Assembly: GCA_023053685.1 (NCBI GenBank) | Contig: JALIGW010000016.1 | Location: forward strand, 4,534,001 to 4,598,000 | Reading direction: 5' to 3' | Length of the DNA: 64,000 nucleotides | Source: Diadophis punctatus similis | Lineage: Eukaryota > Chordata > Lepidosauria > Squamata > Dipsadidae | Part shown: positions 53,331 through 64,000 of the stretch, piece after piece | Layout of the letters: every line of letters begins with the position of its first letter | Position numbering within the stretch: the first letter of the stretch is position 1 | Position numbers and translations under genes: made by a program | Notes under the pieces: generated by a model | Seen by the model: only the letters and a program-made list of their open reading frames with translations | Told to the model about the DNA's origin: nothing | The model's database searches: none

Positions 53331-53501
53331 GAAGGGAGGATGGTAAAAAAGCAACCTTGAGCAATAAGATAAATATAGAATATATGTGTAAAGATTTTGT
53401 AAAAGAATGAAATGAGGAATGAGATGATAAATATGTGAAATGTCTGTATGGGAATAAAAATAAAAAACTTTTTCCAAAAACCCCCACTAATATCAATCTT
53501 G

Positions 53502-56300
53502 CAAGTCTCAAAGCTGTTATTGTATGGAGGTAAACCAATGAGATACATGCAATCTTCTCCCCATTTTTGTGGCCTCAGTGTCCATCAAGATTATGTCACT
53601 AATACTTCAGAGCGAAATACTGATTTTAGTGGCACATTTTGATGTGAATGATGTGCACATGTGCATATATGAAACATTAGACAAAAAATAAGTTGGTGAA
53701 ATCTTTGCTAGGCATAATAAACCTATTTACATAACAATTTCTCAAGGATGGTTACATCTTTTATTTCCACCCCTTCTGATGATGTCATCACCACACCTGC
53801 AGCCTTTGGAGATCAAAATTAAATTATGGCCCTTTTTCCCCAGCACAAGTCCATAGACTATATGTATATTCCACATAGATGCAGCAATATAAATATGTTC
53901 ATTTCATGCTACCATGAAAAACAAAATAACCTTTCAGTGTGGGAAATCTATAATGTAGGCAGCTTATTTTGCAGATAGGTAGTGCTTCTTTGAACCCATC
54001 CAATTTTCTGAAAATATCTTGCTGTGGTGGACCTCTAAAAGGCAGTGAGGTTTCTCACATTGTTTGACAATGAATAATACATTGGAAGCAAAGGCAGCCA
54101 TTAGCTCTCTTCTAATCAGTATCATGTAGCATTTTACCAATTAACCACTTCTCTCAGACACTTACCATATGAAGTGGCTGTAGGCAGAACTCCCACCAGG
54201 CTGGACTGGGCCATCTGCATTTAGAAAATTGTCCACACATTTATTAAAGTGAAATTTACCCATTAATTAGTCCTGTCAGTCTTTCCTCCAAGGGTTCTCA
54301 TTAGCACATGATCTAATTACTACCACCAGAAGCAAAAGAGTGTGGAATTGGAAAAGATTGGGGCAAGGGAGAAGGAGGAGGAGGAGGGGAGGAGGAGGAG
54401 AAGGAGACTTTTTTCTTCCCCATCTTCAACACAAGAATAGCAAAAATCCAAACACCATGACAAAACTGAATAAACATTCATATCCAACATCTATTTTATC
54501 TTGATAAAATATGTATGAAACTCATTTTTTAAAAGTTTGCAGTTCAAATTACTTAAAAGTACAAAGTCCAAATAGTTATGGCTTAGGTTTAGGCTGCAGT
54601 CACTCAATACCTGACACCATAACTACCAATTTTCTAATATTCAGTTGATATCTAATTTCCTTGTGCCTGGATGTTTGAGATTCCAGAAACTCTCTCTCTC
54701 TCCCTAGCTAATTGCAATAAATATCAATCACAGATCCACAATCTGAAATATTGATCTAATAATATCCTGTTATAAAATTGTGGCAGAATTAGAATAGGAT
54801 GAAGTATCAGGAACATTTGAGATATTTCTATGAAAGTGGTATATAATATTTTAATTACCGGTAAATTTATTACTTAAAGCAATTTTGGTTATGAATTAAA
54901 AATGATACTTATTCTGTCAGATGAATTGTGCAATGCAGATACTTGTTTCTTATTTCCATTGTATATCATCACAATTACATCTCTTTAGAAGATTCACCAG
55001 CTCAGGTTAAAAAATGACAATAAAAATAATAAAACCTTATCAGAACGTTCATTGAAAAGACAGTACAGAATTAAAATAGCACACTGTCATTCGGTTGGGC
55101 AGCAAAGGACAGATATTAAGCTCCAAGATATTGTCACAATAGCCATTTGTTAAAGCTTTTTGGAAGATGACTACAATGGAGGAAAACCAGTCAGGACTTG
55201 CAAGGTAGAACTAGTTCCAGAGGATTAGGCAGTAGTAAAAAAAAGCATTCCAGCTGGGACTAAATGTGCCAGAAGCAACCACAGAGTGTAAGGCATCTCA
55301 TCCTTGTCCTTGAACTCAATAGGATCAAAGAAATTCCAGGTAACCAGTTTCCACCTCTTGTTTGGTCACTGTGGTGTCCTATTCCCAGTGAATTCAAATA
55401 ACTATTGGAAGCACTCTATTAATTCAATATGGATGTGCAAAAATTGCACCTTGTGGCTGCCTTCTTCATTTTTATCACTACATCTGATGACAGCCTCGGT
55501 GAATTTTCATCTGGAATGTATCAGACTCCTAACTTTTATCTGCTTGTGTATTTAGAAAGAAAAGGGGCATGACAGCTACATTTCTAGTCTCCATCTCACC
55601 TTTAGACTTATTCTTGCTCTGAAAAATGTCCAGGATCAGTTAATAGCTGCCTGAAACAGTGTATGATATTATGTTAATGAAGACTGGGATAAACGTTGTA
55701 GAAAAATTTGCATAATATGTTCATGGCCATAGCCTTCTCTGGAGTGCACATCCGGACGTGTCTGCCCCTAAATAACAGACCTTTTTCACACCAGCTATAA
55801 AATTCAGGAAATAGTTTGTCAGAAAGAAAAAGCAAAATGTCTAATTTCTGTCCTACATCTAGTGGTACAGCCATTCAGCTCTGAAGACATCAAGTAATTG
55901 TAAGTCTGAGAGCAGTCACGCAAATGAAATGCTATATAATGTAACCATAGTAGAGTCCAGCATATCCTCAGCACATGCCCCATATGTGTCGTCTCTCTGA
56001 AATTTGTGCTGGAGATGCAGGCCTTTCTCACAGCATCTTATGTGGAAGATCAGTTTTCTGCCCCCTAACCTTTAAATAAAAGGCACTACAAACTTTGTAA
56101 ACAATGTCTGCAGAAGAATGGACCAAAGGCGTTTCATCTAAAAAGCCACAGCACTTAGGCTGAGTTTGCATGATACATTGAGGCACAAACCAACTATGGT
56201 ACATTTTTATCTGGTTACCAGATGCCCAGCAAAAGGAGGACGTACCATCCTTTTGTTCCTCTTGTCTTCCATTTGGCAAGCATAGCATCAAAATATTGTC
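53502..56300. other. Unique intergenic sequence, possible conserved non-coding DNA
   Basis: No gene or element end was recognised in 2.8 kb. A (GGA)n purine tract lies at about 54370-54408. The part at about 54060-54350 is rich in AATTA and ATTAA strings and free of repeats. Confidence 0.4.
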
Positions 56301-56309
56301 TGGCTCCGA

Positions 56310-56560
56310 TAAAAGAGAATATTTGTAGCTCAGGGTTGAACTGTGGAGTCCTTGGTGCTCTCTTGAGTTGGTAGTTTTCTTGGAGACATTTCATTACCAA
56401 ACTAGGTAGCATCATCAGTGCTAGAAGGGAGTAGGGTTTGCACTTATTTTTATATACCTGTCAATGTTGGTGGGAGCGTTCTTGGTGGTTGCTTGATTAG
56501 GCTGTTTACTGTTAGCTTGTTTGTCTGCACTGGAAGTTTTTTGATTGGAGTATTGTTTAT
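56310..56560 (-). mobile_element. Penelope-like terminal fragment
   Basis: On the minus strand it carries CTGATGATG, the ctacctagtttggtaat stem and ACTCAAGAGAGCACCAAGG, matching the arms at 4630-4930. The left part includes gaatatttgtagctcagggt. Family assignment is inference. Confidence 0.4.
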
Positions 56561-56759
56561 TTCATTGCTGGTCTAATATTAATCTTGGTGTTAATCTCTC
56601 ATATTTATGTTGATTGTAGGTGAGGGGGTGTTTTGTTTTGTTTTGTTTTTGTTTCTCTTTGGGCTTTTTTGTTCTCTTTTGATTGGTATGTAGATGTTGT
56701 TTATCTCTATGTGCCTGTTGATGGCTGATTTGTCTACCAAGTTCAGCGAGCACCAAGGA

Positions 56760-57045
56760 CCGGGGTGGGTTCCGTATTCTCCTACTGCCAGTTCGCTCAG
56801 GGACGTGATGCGCAGGCACGCTGCGCGATGTGTGTGTGCTTTGCGCATGGGTGCGTGCATGCACAGTACTAAAAGCTTCTGCACATGCGCATAAGCAAAA
56901 ACAAGATGATAGTGCCTATTGTGCTGCTGAGAAAACTGGCTCAGGGGCGTGGCAGGCCTGGGTTGCTGCCGGTTCCAGCGACCCAGGCTGCCAAGTTACT
57001 AATGGTTCTATAGAACCGGTCTGAACCGGTAGGAACCCACCTCTG
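56760..57045. mobile_element. hAT-like element, 286 bp
   Basis: Starts ccggggtgggttccgtat (second base changed) and ends accggtaggaacccacctctg. No matching target duplication was found. Confidence 0.75.
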
Positions 57046-57670
57046 CTCACGTTGTCTGGCTTTTGGAGTGTCTTGTTTTTTTTCTTATTTTGGAGCACAC
57101 TAATCATTCAAGTTTTCTATTATGCCCTTGTAAATTGTCTGCTTCTTTCTTTGCCTCATCTATCAACAGTCTCAACAGCCTGGGTTTGTGTTATATATTT
57201 CCTGATTCCAGCAAGCAATTTCAGAACAGCTCCTTCAAATCCATCACCCTCATAGTTGGTAGATCGCATGACTCATGTTTCTGTGGTGAAATTTGAAAAG
57301 CACATTGTTGTTTATTCTATATTATCACTGCCATGTGCTCTTTAAAATAAAAATATATTAGAAAAATATTGCAATTGAAAAATTAGTCTTTCTAGTGCTG
57401 AAAAAAGTAATTTCATATACATGTAGGCTTAAAAAATTATTTGCAGTTTTTTTACTGTACTCTTTGTTATAGTATTCAACAATGTGTCCTTTTTCCCACC
57501 CCCTTTGTCTTCTTTTGCAATTGTCCGTGTCTATAATTTTTGTTTAGATATCTGATAATCTTAACTTTACCTTTTTGTGCAGTTTGTATCATTTATTGTT
57601 TCAGTGTGTCATACATACTAAAAAAAATGGAGAAACCATGTTTAGGTCAATCATGGGTTAACACAGCCTT

Positions 57671-58021
57671 CAGGGGTGGGTTCTAACTTACCTCGTCACT
57701 GGTTCGCTTCCTCCTGTGCCACATGGTTGTGCGCGCATCGCGCATGCATGCGCACAGCACCAAAATTTTGCAAAAAAAACCCCAAAGCCAAAAACAAGAT
57801 GGCAGCGGATGCACAGTGCTGGAAACTCGGCTTCTGCACATGCACAGAAGAAAAAATCAGCAAAAAATCCCCCCCAAAATTTTTTCTTTCAAAACCCCCC
57901 CCCCCCCAAAAAAGATGGCGGCATCCACGGACCAGCACTGATAGAACTGGCTCCGTGACGTCACCAGCAGTTTGCTACCGGTTCTATAGAACTGGTGCGA
58001 AGCAGGAGGAACCCACCTCTG
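57671..58021. mobile_element. hAT-like element, 351 bp
   Basis: Starts caggggtgggttctaactta and ends gcaggaggaacccacctctg, with the perfect duplication acagcctt at 57663-57670 and 58022-58029. In opposite orientation to 34367-34696 and 39020-39281, and it preserves the full end that those two have lost. Confidence 0.9.
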
Positions 58022-58049
58022 ACAGCCTTACAATTTTTAATTTTTTTTA

Positions 58050-58262
58050 GCAATAGCACTTATATTTATATGCTGCTCCATAGTGCTCTTGGGCAGTTTT
58101 ATAGAGTCAGCATATTGCCCCCAACAATCTGGATCCTCATTTTACCGACCTCGGAAGGTTGGACGGCTGAGTCAACCTTGAGTCTGTCAGGATGAAACCC
58201 CAGGCTATGGGCAGAGTTAGTCTGCAATACTGCATTTTCACCACTACTCCACCAGGACTCAT
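58050..58262 (-). mobile_element. tRNA-derived SINE, degraded
   Basis: Same family as 33721-33951, inverted, with internal losses (agtgctcttgggcag in place of the longer block). Confidence 0.75.
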
Positions 58263-59249
58263 TTTAAATGTTCTCTTAAGTTGCTCTTCTTTTCTTGGTT
58301 CTTGTTCCCCAGAACTATTTTTCTAGATATATTCACTTTTCATGGAAAGTTTTGCTTCCTAGTACTTCTAACCATCACTACCTCCAGGGTATTAGTTAGG
58401 ATTATTGTATAATTTCAAAAGCATTTTGAAATGTCTTGGAAAAAGGCAGGGGGGCTTTACCTTTCAACTTGCTGCCTTCTCTATTTAATCCTGTGGCAGT
58501 TGCTGTTGTTGTTGTTGATGATATTAATTTGTATAGGTTGTTCAACCCTTCATTTCACAGGTTGTAAATCTCATACCACAAGCCTATATGTTAAGTTATT
58601 GTTGATGAGGAAGATCACCTTCTTTGAGCCAAAGGTTGCCAGCTCACTTTATGGCAGAGGAAAAGTTTCAGAAATTTCCTTTTTTTTTAAAAAAAGTTTT
58701 TTTTTATCTTTTTTTATTTTTTTACAAACATATCAATGTGTGAACAGTGTGGCACCTGAGTGTCTTACATTTTAGTACAAATAAAATAATATTCATATTT
58801 ACTACGGTTGACAAGCTTATATAGTTCTGGTAATAGTACACATATTTTTGCTGAGTTATAATCTTTCATTAGTTAGTTATTCAATACTTCAATATGTTAT
58901 TTTTATGCCAATCACCATATTCTAAGTGTTATTTCCTTTTACTACAAATAAAATATTAATAATCATATTTGTTACATTTAACAGATTTATATGGTTCTAA
59001 TAATAATACACATATTTATGTTGTTTTAATCTTCCATTATTTATTCAATATTTCAATGTTATTTTTATGCCAATCACCATATTATTCAAACATGCTTAAT
59101 ACTACCATCGTTCAAATTCTGATTTTCCCTCTTGTTATTACTTTACCTTATTATATAAAAATGTGTATTCCATTAATCCCGCTCTCTCTAGTTTCCATCC
59201 TATTCTAACTTTTAATTATGCCACTATTATATTTAAAAATATTCCCTTT

Positions 59250-59771
59250 CTATCCATCGTCTCTTGTCCGCTTTAAAGCTTTAATTATTTGTTTCTTAGC
59301 TTGCCTCCCATATTCCTCTCTTGGATCTTTATTTCTATCTGCTTTCACATCTTGACCAATCATTTTAAACATTTCTCCCTTCTCTGCCCTATTCCATTGT
59401 CTAATTTTCAAAATATCTACTCTTGCCCCTATGTCTCTTCCAAAAAAGTCTTCCTGCAACTCCAGTTCCTCTTTTAATTCCCTTAAATTACTCTCCCCTC
59501 AGCTTGTTCCACCAGTCATTATTGTTTTTATTTTTATCTCCTTCTTGTCATCTCGTTTTATTTGTTGATTTGTCTGTTCTGTTTTTTCATCTACACTTTC
59601 AATTGGCTCCTCCTCTTCCTGGGCATCTTGATCACTCCTTGTCCTTTGTAACATGTTTTCCAGCTCTTCATCTATGCTCTGCATTTTATTCATAATCTCC
59701 TTATAGCTTCTTGTCAAAGTATCCTTAATACTCTGAGTTATCAACGCGGTTTCTTCCCAGATTCCACTCAT
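59250..59771 (-). pseudogene. ORF1-like frame of the half-LINE, one in-frame stop
   Basis: The frame is the same before and after a TGA near 59499. The first 90 codons are helical and acidic (KMQSIDEELENMLQRTRS, DQDAQEEEEP); after the stop the frame runs on through ELQEDFFGRDIGARVDILK to KKQIIKALKRTRDDG. L1 ORF1 origin is inferred from the helical charge pattern and the similar 5' UTR, not from a clear domain match. Confidence 0.5.
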
Positions 59772-60183
59772 TTCTTGCTAGTGGAGCATCTCATTTAGTT
59801 TTATTTTGTTCCTTTTTTGTCCAATAATCCAAAAATCATATATCCAAACCTAAAGTCACTCCTCAAGAAGTTCAGTATTCATGAATCTTTATGTCCCAAA
59901 GCTAATCAACCTGTTCCTCTGGATAGTCTGAAATTTTTTTTCCAGAACCTTCATAAATCCCTCTATAAATTCAGTCTTGTGTTGAAGCCTTCAGGGGTCA
60001 CTTTAATAATAATGCCTTTCTTATTCTCATGTTTAAATCTCCAATAGCCAAGTATTTCCAGGATTTTGGGAATATGTTATGCCTTCCTTTTGTCAGCAGG
60101 TGGCACTCTTAAGTCACGTTTTAATATTAACCAGTTTTATCCAATTTTAACAGTAATAATCCAAAATATAAAGATGATGTTAG

Positions 60184-60453
60184 CAGGGGTAAAATGCACT
60201 TACCTTTCCTACCGGCTCGCTAATGTGCATGCACCATCGTCTGCATATGTGCACGCTTCACTCACACGTGCTCTGTCATCTGTGCATGCGCAGAGCCTTC
60301 TGCACATGTGCAGAGGGTCAAAACCAGGATGTGATCACATCACAGTTGGGGGGTGGAGCCTCATGCCACCGGCGTTACCGGCTCTCCGAACTAACTGCTG
60401 CCGGCCCTACCAGCTCTCACGAGCCGGATAGAGCCGGCTACATTTTACACCTG
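60184..60453. mobile_element. hAT-like element, 270 bp, nested in the half-LINE 5' UTR
   Basis: Starts caggggtaaaatgcacttac and ends gctacattttacacctg. The interior shares gtgcatgcgcagagcc and ggctctccgaac motifs with the other copies. The flanking 8-mers do not match well. Confidence 0.75.
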
Positions 60454-60959
60454 ATCTTTAGGCTGCCTCTTCTCCTCGCCATGGCATAGAGGGAAAAAAG
60501 CCCGGGGTTCAGCAGGAGAGTTGCGATCTCTCCCGCAACCTTTCAGGGCTCCCCTCCTTAGCTTCACTGCCCCTACAAGGAGGCTTTGGCTCCTCTCGGA
60601 GCCCACAAACAGGGAGAACTCAGCGCAGGGAACGCAGAGACCCGTTCCCTGCATCTGATATCGCCGCGACGTCAGCCGGAAGTCTAGCTTCAGACATTTC
60701 CTGATTTATGGATTGGCTGTTATGTTCACACCAGCTGGAAATTTTGAATGTCAGGCAGCAAATACATACGGCATGGTCAATTGTTTGACACTGCAAAATT
60801 GATTTTATTGATTGCTTCCAAAATAGTTCTGATTTACATTTTGATCCTGTAGTCAGCCTCACAATCTTCATCAGCATCTTTGAAGATATAAAGAATATTG
60901 TACCATTATGATGAGTCAAATTTGGGAAATGGCAAGATAAAATTACATGCTAATAAAAT

Positions 60960-61063
60960 CAAGATATATATGCATACGTGTATATATATTATACATACAT
61001 GTGTGTGTACGTGTGTATTTAAATGTGTGTATACTGTATATATACTCTGTGTGTGTATATATT

Positions 61064-61102
<39 letters not shown>

Positions 61103-61132
61103 ATGTATGTATGTATGTATGTATGTGTATAT
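60960..61132. repeat. (TA)/(GT)n and (ATGT)n array
   Basis: Mixed TATA and GTGT runs, then about 12 GT units at 61062-61086 and about 10 ATGT units to 61126. Confidence 0.95.
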
Positions 61133-61149
61133 ATAGGCTTTATAAAACC

Positions 61150-62740
61150 ATTTTATCTTAACTTTTTATAACTAATTTAAAGTAACTGATGCTGCAAGAT
61201 ATTTTCAAGATCACTTGATTCAGAATTTTATATTTTAACTTGAAAAATAAAACTTTCAGAAGCCTCTAGAGAAGTATTTGGTCTGTCCTAATGTAATTAG
61301 TACAGTGTTTAATTTATATACTAGCCAGCAGCAAACGGAACGCACCATTTCTGTATGTTTTAAAGAAAAGATCCTATCAGAAATCTTTTTCAGAAGATTT
61401 CACTTAGAGCCCTCCTGGTGCTAGGCAGAGAGAGAAAAATGAAAAGGGTCTAGGAAAGAACCTCCGCATACAAAGACTTCGCTATTATAATGTAGCCAAG
61501 AAAACAGACTGCCACCACCAATTCCTGCTTCTGCCAATAACACGTCTGTCTTTTTAACATCTACAAATTAATTTTGACTTGGCCAAGCAGGGAACCTACT
61601 TTCAGCCCTCAATTTGAAAATCATGGAAGCTTTATAAAGTTGTTTTCCACCTGCATCTCTTTTGGACCATCACAGCTCTTTTCTCTGGGATAAAGGAGAG
61701 GAGAAAAAAAGCCAGAGTATAAAAACTTTGTTAAGCTGTCACTATCAATAGAGATAAAAAAAAATGATCGACAAAGAAGAAACAAATTGCATCTTCAAAC
61801 TCAGGCTCCTTGTTAAAAGCTATAACCTCTGATGTTAACTAAATTTAACCCATTCTGACCCTCACGGTGGCCCTTAACCTTCTCTTTATTCAGCTTCCTG
61901 TGATTGCTCAAGAAAACTGATCCTGTCACTCGGAAAAAAGTCTCTGTGGCACACAAAAGCTCCACAGAGTTGCTCGACTGTCAGAAGGTAGAGAATAAAC
62001 AGAGAGGTCAGCACCTGGGTGCTGAGAAGCAGGTGACAGCAAACTGCCTGGATCATTCTTGGGCAATCTGCAATGGTGTCTACTCTTCCAAGAAGAAAAA
62101 CCCACACTGTAGCTTAGGGCATTCAAGGCAGTGAATTTCACATTGGCTTTGTGAATGCAGACTTTAAACAAATTAATCTATTGCTGTTCAACTGAGTGTA
62201 AAATTAGTAGATTTACTGTTGCAAAAAAAGAGACGAAAAACAAGGGGGGAACCCCCAAAAGAATAAGGGGGGGGGATAAGGAGAGCATTCACTTCTATTT
62301 TAATAAGGTTGTGGATGTGTCCCCCTAGCCTGCCAACAAAGCAGCTTTCAAAAATCTTTTGCAGCTGAACTCAGCCAACTTGGAAAAGCTACTGAACAAT
62401 GTGTCCAAAGGACAACAGAACAGCCTGCGCCGAGCTGCCATGTTTAAATAGACATTTAGGACACTTGTTACAAGATCCGTAATTTGTGTCACTTTATAGC
62501 TTTGCCAGCCAAAGAAACCCGTGGGGCTTGTTTTAGCTTCTTTTTAAAAATCTGGGCAGTGTTATAACCGCACGTTTTACTACAATGGTACTGTGCTTTA
62601 AATTCCCCGTCCGCCCCCCACCCCCCAACCCAGTCTGTAAGAGATGGCTGGGATTTTTGTAAACTTCATCTTGTCAGCATTTGAATGTTGCCCTAAGCCT
62701 CCGGTTCAACTGGAAATAAATAATGGCTCTGGTCTTATTT
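61150..62740. other. Unique sequence, possible conserved non-coding DNA
   Basis: About 1.6 kb with mixed composition and no element ends, unlike its repeat-rich surroundings. A G run lies at about 62268-62275 and a C run at about 62611-62627. No coding frame is convincing. Confidence 0.35.
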
Positions 62741-62764
62741 CTTATAATCTTTGAAAAGTAGGAT

Positions 62765-63345
62765 GATGGTGATCTTCTTCACCTTTGGAAAAAAGTGCAA
62801 AGAGGAACTAAGATGATTAAAGGTCTGGAAACTAAAACATATGAAGAACAGTTGCAGGAACTGGGTACAGCTAGTCTAGAGAAAAGAAGGACTAGGGGGT
62901 GACATAATAGCAGTATTCCAGTATTTGAGGGGCTGCCACAAAGAAGAGAAGGTCAACTTATTTTCCAAAGCACCAGAAGACCAACACCCCCCCCCCCAAT
63001 GGATGGAAACCAATCAAGGAGAAAAGCAACCTGGAATTAAGGATAAACTTCCTAACAGTGAGGACAATTAACCAGTGGAACAGCTTGTTGTGGGTGCTCC
63101 ATCACTAGAGGTTTTTAAGAAGAGATTGGATAGCCACTTGTCTCAAATTGCTTCAGCAGGGGGTTGGACTAGAACAGGGGTCTTCAACCTTGGCAACTTT
63201 AAGCCTGGTGGACTTCAACTCCCAGAATTCCCCAGAATTCCCCAGGAGTTGAAGTCCTCCAGGCTTAAAGTTGCTAAGGTTGAAGACCCCTGGACTAGAA
63301 GACCTCCAAGTTCCCTTCCAGCTCTATTCTGATTGATCATGATGA
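62765..63345 (+). mobile_element. CR1 LINE 3' end, interrupted by a foldback MITE
   Basis: Encodes decayed CR1 tail sequence (ctggaaactaaaacatatgaa, aggataaacttcctaacagt, gtttttaagaagagattgga) and reaches the 3' end (gacctccaagttcccttccagctctattctgattgat) after the insertion at 63175-63292. Confidence 0.8.
63175..63292. mobile_element. Foldback MITE, 118 bp, nested in CR1
   Basis: Starts caggggtcttcaaccttggc and ends with its reverse complement, with the perfect duplication gactagaa at 63167-63174 and 63293-63300. Confidence 0.85.
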
Positions 63346-64000
63346 TGCCAAGTATAAACAGTTTCTGTTTTCCCATACACATGAAAATATCCTTTCACTT
63401 CTGTGGATGGATATATTTACCTGGGAAAAGGCCAGGGAAAGTATGAACAGAGAGAGACACACACACATCAAGGACTCTCCTTATTCTTCTCTATCACCAA
63501 TATGCAAATCAGAGGACAGTTTGGAGCTCCAGTGCAAACTTCCCAACACGCTTGTCACAATCCATTCCCTATAAACGGTTAGGATTATGAATCATCATTA
63601 AATAAATCTTTCAACTTCTGATGCTGAAAATACATTTCCAACATTTCTGAAATTATTAAAACTGTAGATTTTTCTGCCACATTCCAAAACTTGCTCATTT
63701 CTTCAATACCTCACCTAATCTGAAAAAAAGACTTCTATAGAACTACTGTAGTTAATGTTGTGATTATGGAAGATATAAAAACCATCTTGAGCCAGAACTG
63801 CAGAAAGACCCTATCAATTTTCTGTTGTTGTTTTTTAAGTTTCCTGACTGCAACTTTTTACATTATGGGATGCCTGAGTTTTAACCTATGCCTCAGTCAC
63901 CTTTTGTTTGGACAATTAAGTCTAAATATAGCAGGCACGTACGAACTTGGCACCTTCAACATATATTTGGGGCCTGTAATTCTTTCCAGCATCACTGGCT
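63346..64000. other. Unique intergenic sequence to the window end
   Basis: Nothing recognised; a short (AC)n run lies near 63459-63466. Confidence 0.5.

Larger units (their letters stand above)
49416..53485 (+). mobile_element. L1 LINE with intact ends, internally deleted, about 4.07 kb
   Basis: The perfect 16-bp duplication actaatatcaatcttg lies at 49400-49415 and 53486-53501. The 5' UTR (49416-50580) is GC-rich at first, then T-rich. ORF1 (50581-51483) and ORF2 start (51584-53037) follow. The sequence then passes into a purine-rich tract (53100-53330) and a 3' UTR ending ggaataaaaataaaaaac. Most of the reverse transcriptase and the C-terminal part of ORF2 are missing, so it cannot be autonomous. 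Confidence 0.85.
58681..60688 (-). mobile_element. ORF1-only L1-like element (half-LINE), 2.0 kb, with a hAT-like insertion
   Basis: Flanks ttcagaaatttcct (58667-58680) and ttcagacatttcct (60689-60702) match at 13 of 14 bases. On the minus strand it starts with a GC-rich 5' UTR holding TGACGTCG (about 60665), then an ORF1-like frame (59771-59250), then an AT-rich 3' part with a duplicated unit (ttatgccaatcaccatatt at about 58905 and 59069), ending in A-rich sequence. No ORF2 is present. Confidence 0.6.

Noticed and set aside
53068..53538. Frames rich in Arg/Gly/Glu (plus) and Leu/Pro/Ser (minus)
   Set aside because: Translation of the purine-rich tract in the L1 element.

Overview
This is a vertebrate nuclear window, almost certainly from a squamate and most likely an advanced snake. 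The evidence is one multi-exon vertebrate gene with GT-AG introns, no bacterial-type gene density, and a repeat landscape of CR1/L2-type LINEs, L1, tRNA-derived SINEs and many short hAT-like DNA elements. There is also an (AATAG)n array seeded at the end of a CR1 (L3, 'Snake1'-type) LINE, and a long GATA-rich (Bkm-like) tetranucleotide array. The species cannot be named from the sequence.

Positions 68-21691 (+) hold the only protein-coding gene I can support. It is a complete LNX2 (ligand of Numb protein X 2) open reading frame in nine coding exons, 2061 nt, 686 residues plus stop. The order is N-terminal zinc motif, C3HC3D RING, C-terminal zinc motif, NPAF Numb-binding motif and four PDZ domains. 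All eight introns have GT donors and AG acceptors, and all exon phases fit. The 3' UTR probably runs to about 22.95 kb, or to about 25.0 kb if a distal poly(A) site is used.

The introns carry many mobile elements. Intron 1 has an L2-type LINE fragment split by two hAT MITEs, plus the CR1 with its AATAG array. Intron 2 has a perfect foldback 50 bp after a donor site. Intron 3 has a 1.3 kb hAT-like element, intron 5 a Helitron-like element, and intron 8 nested MITEs and a mariner-type MITE.

From about 25 kb to 64 kb no gene is recognisable. This part is an intergenic mosaic: more than a dozen hAT-like elements with 8-bp target duplications, two solo LTRs with 5-bp duplications, and a full-5'-end but internally deleted L1 with a perfect 16-bp duplication. 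It also has an ORF1-only L1-like element on the minus strand, several SINEs, CR1/L2 fragments, large simple-repeat arrays, and stretches of apparently unique AT-rich DNA that may include conserved non-coding elements.

I found no convincing undescribed biological system. The most informative signals concern repeats: nested insertions whose target duplications give a relative chronology, dispersal of NRF1-like TGCGCATGCGCA sites by several element types, a three-hairpin palindromic element, and a 49-bp minisatellite that has expanded inside a DNA transposon.
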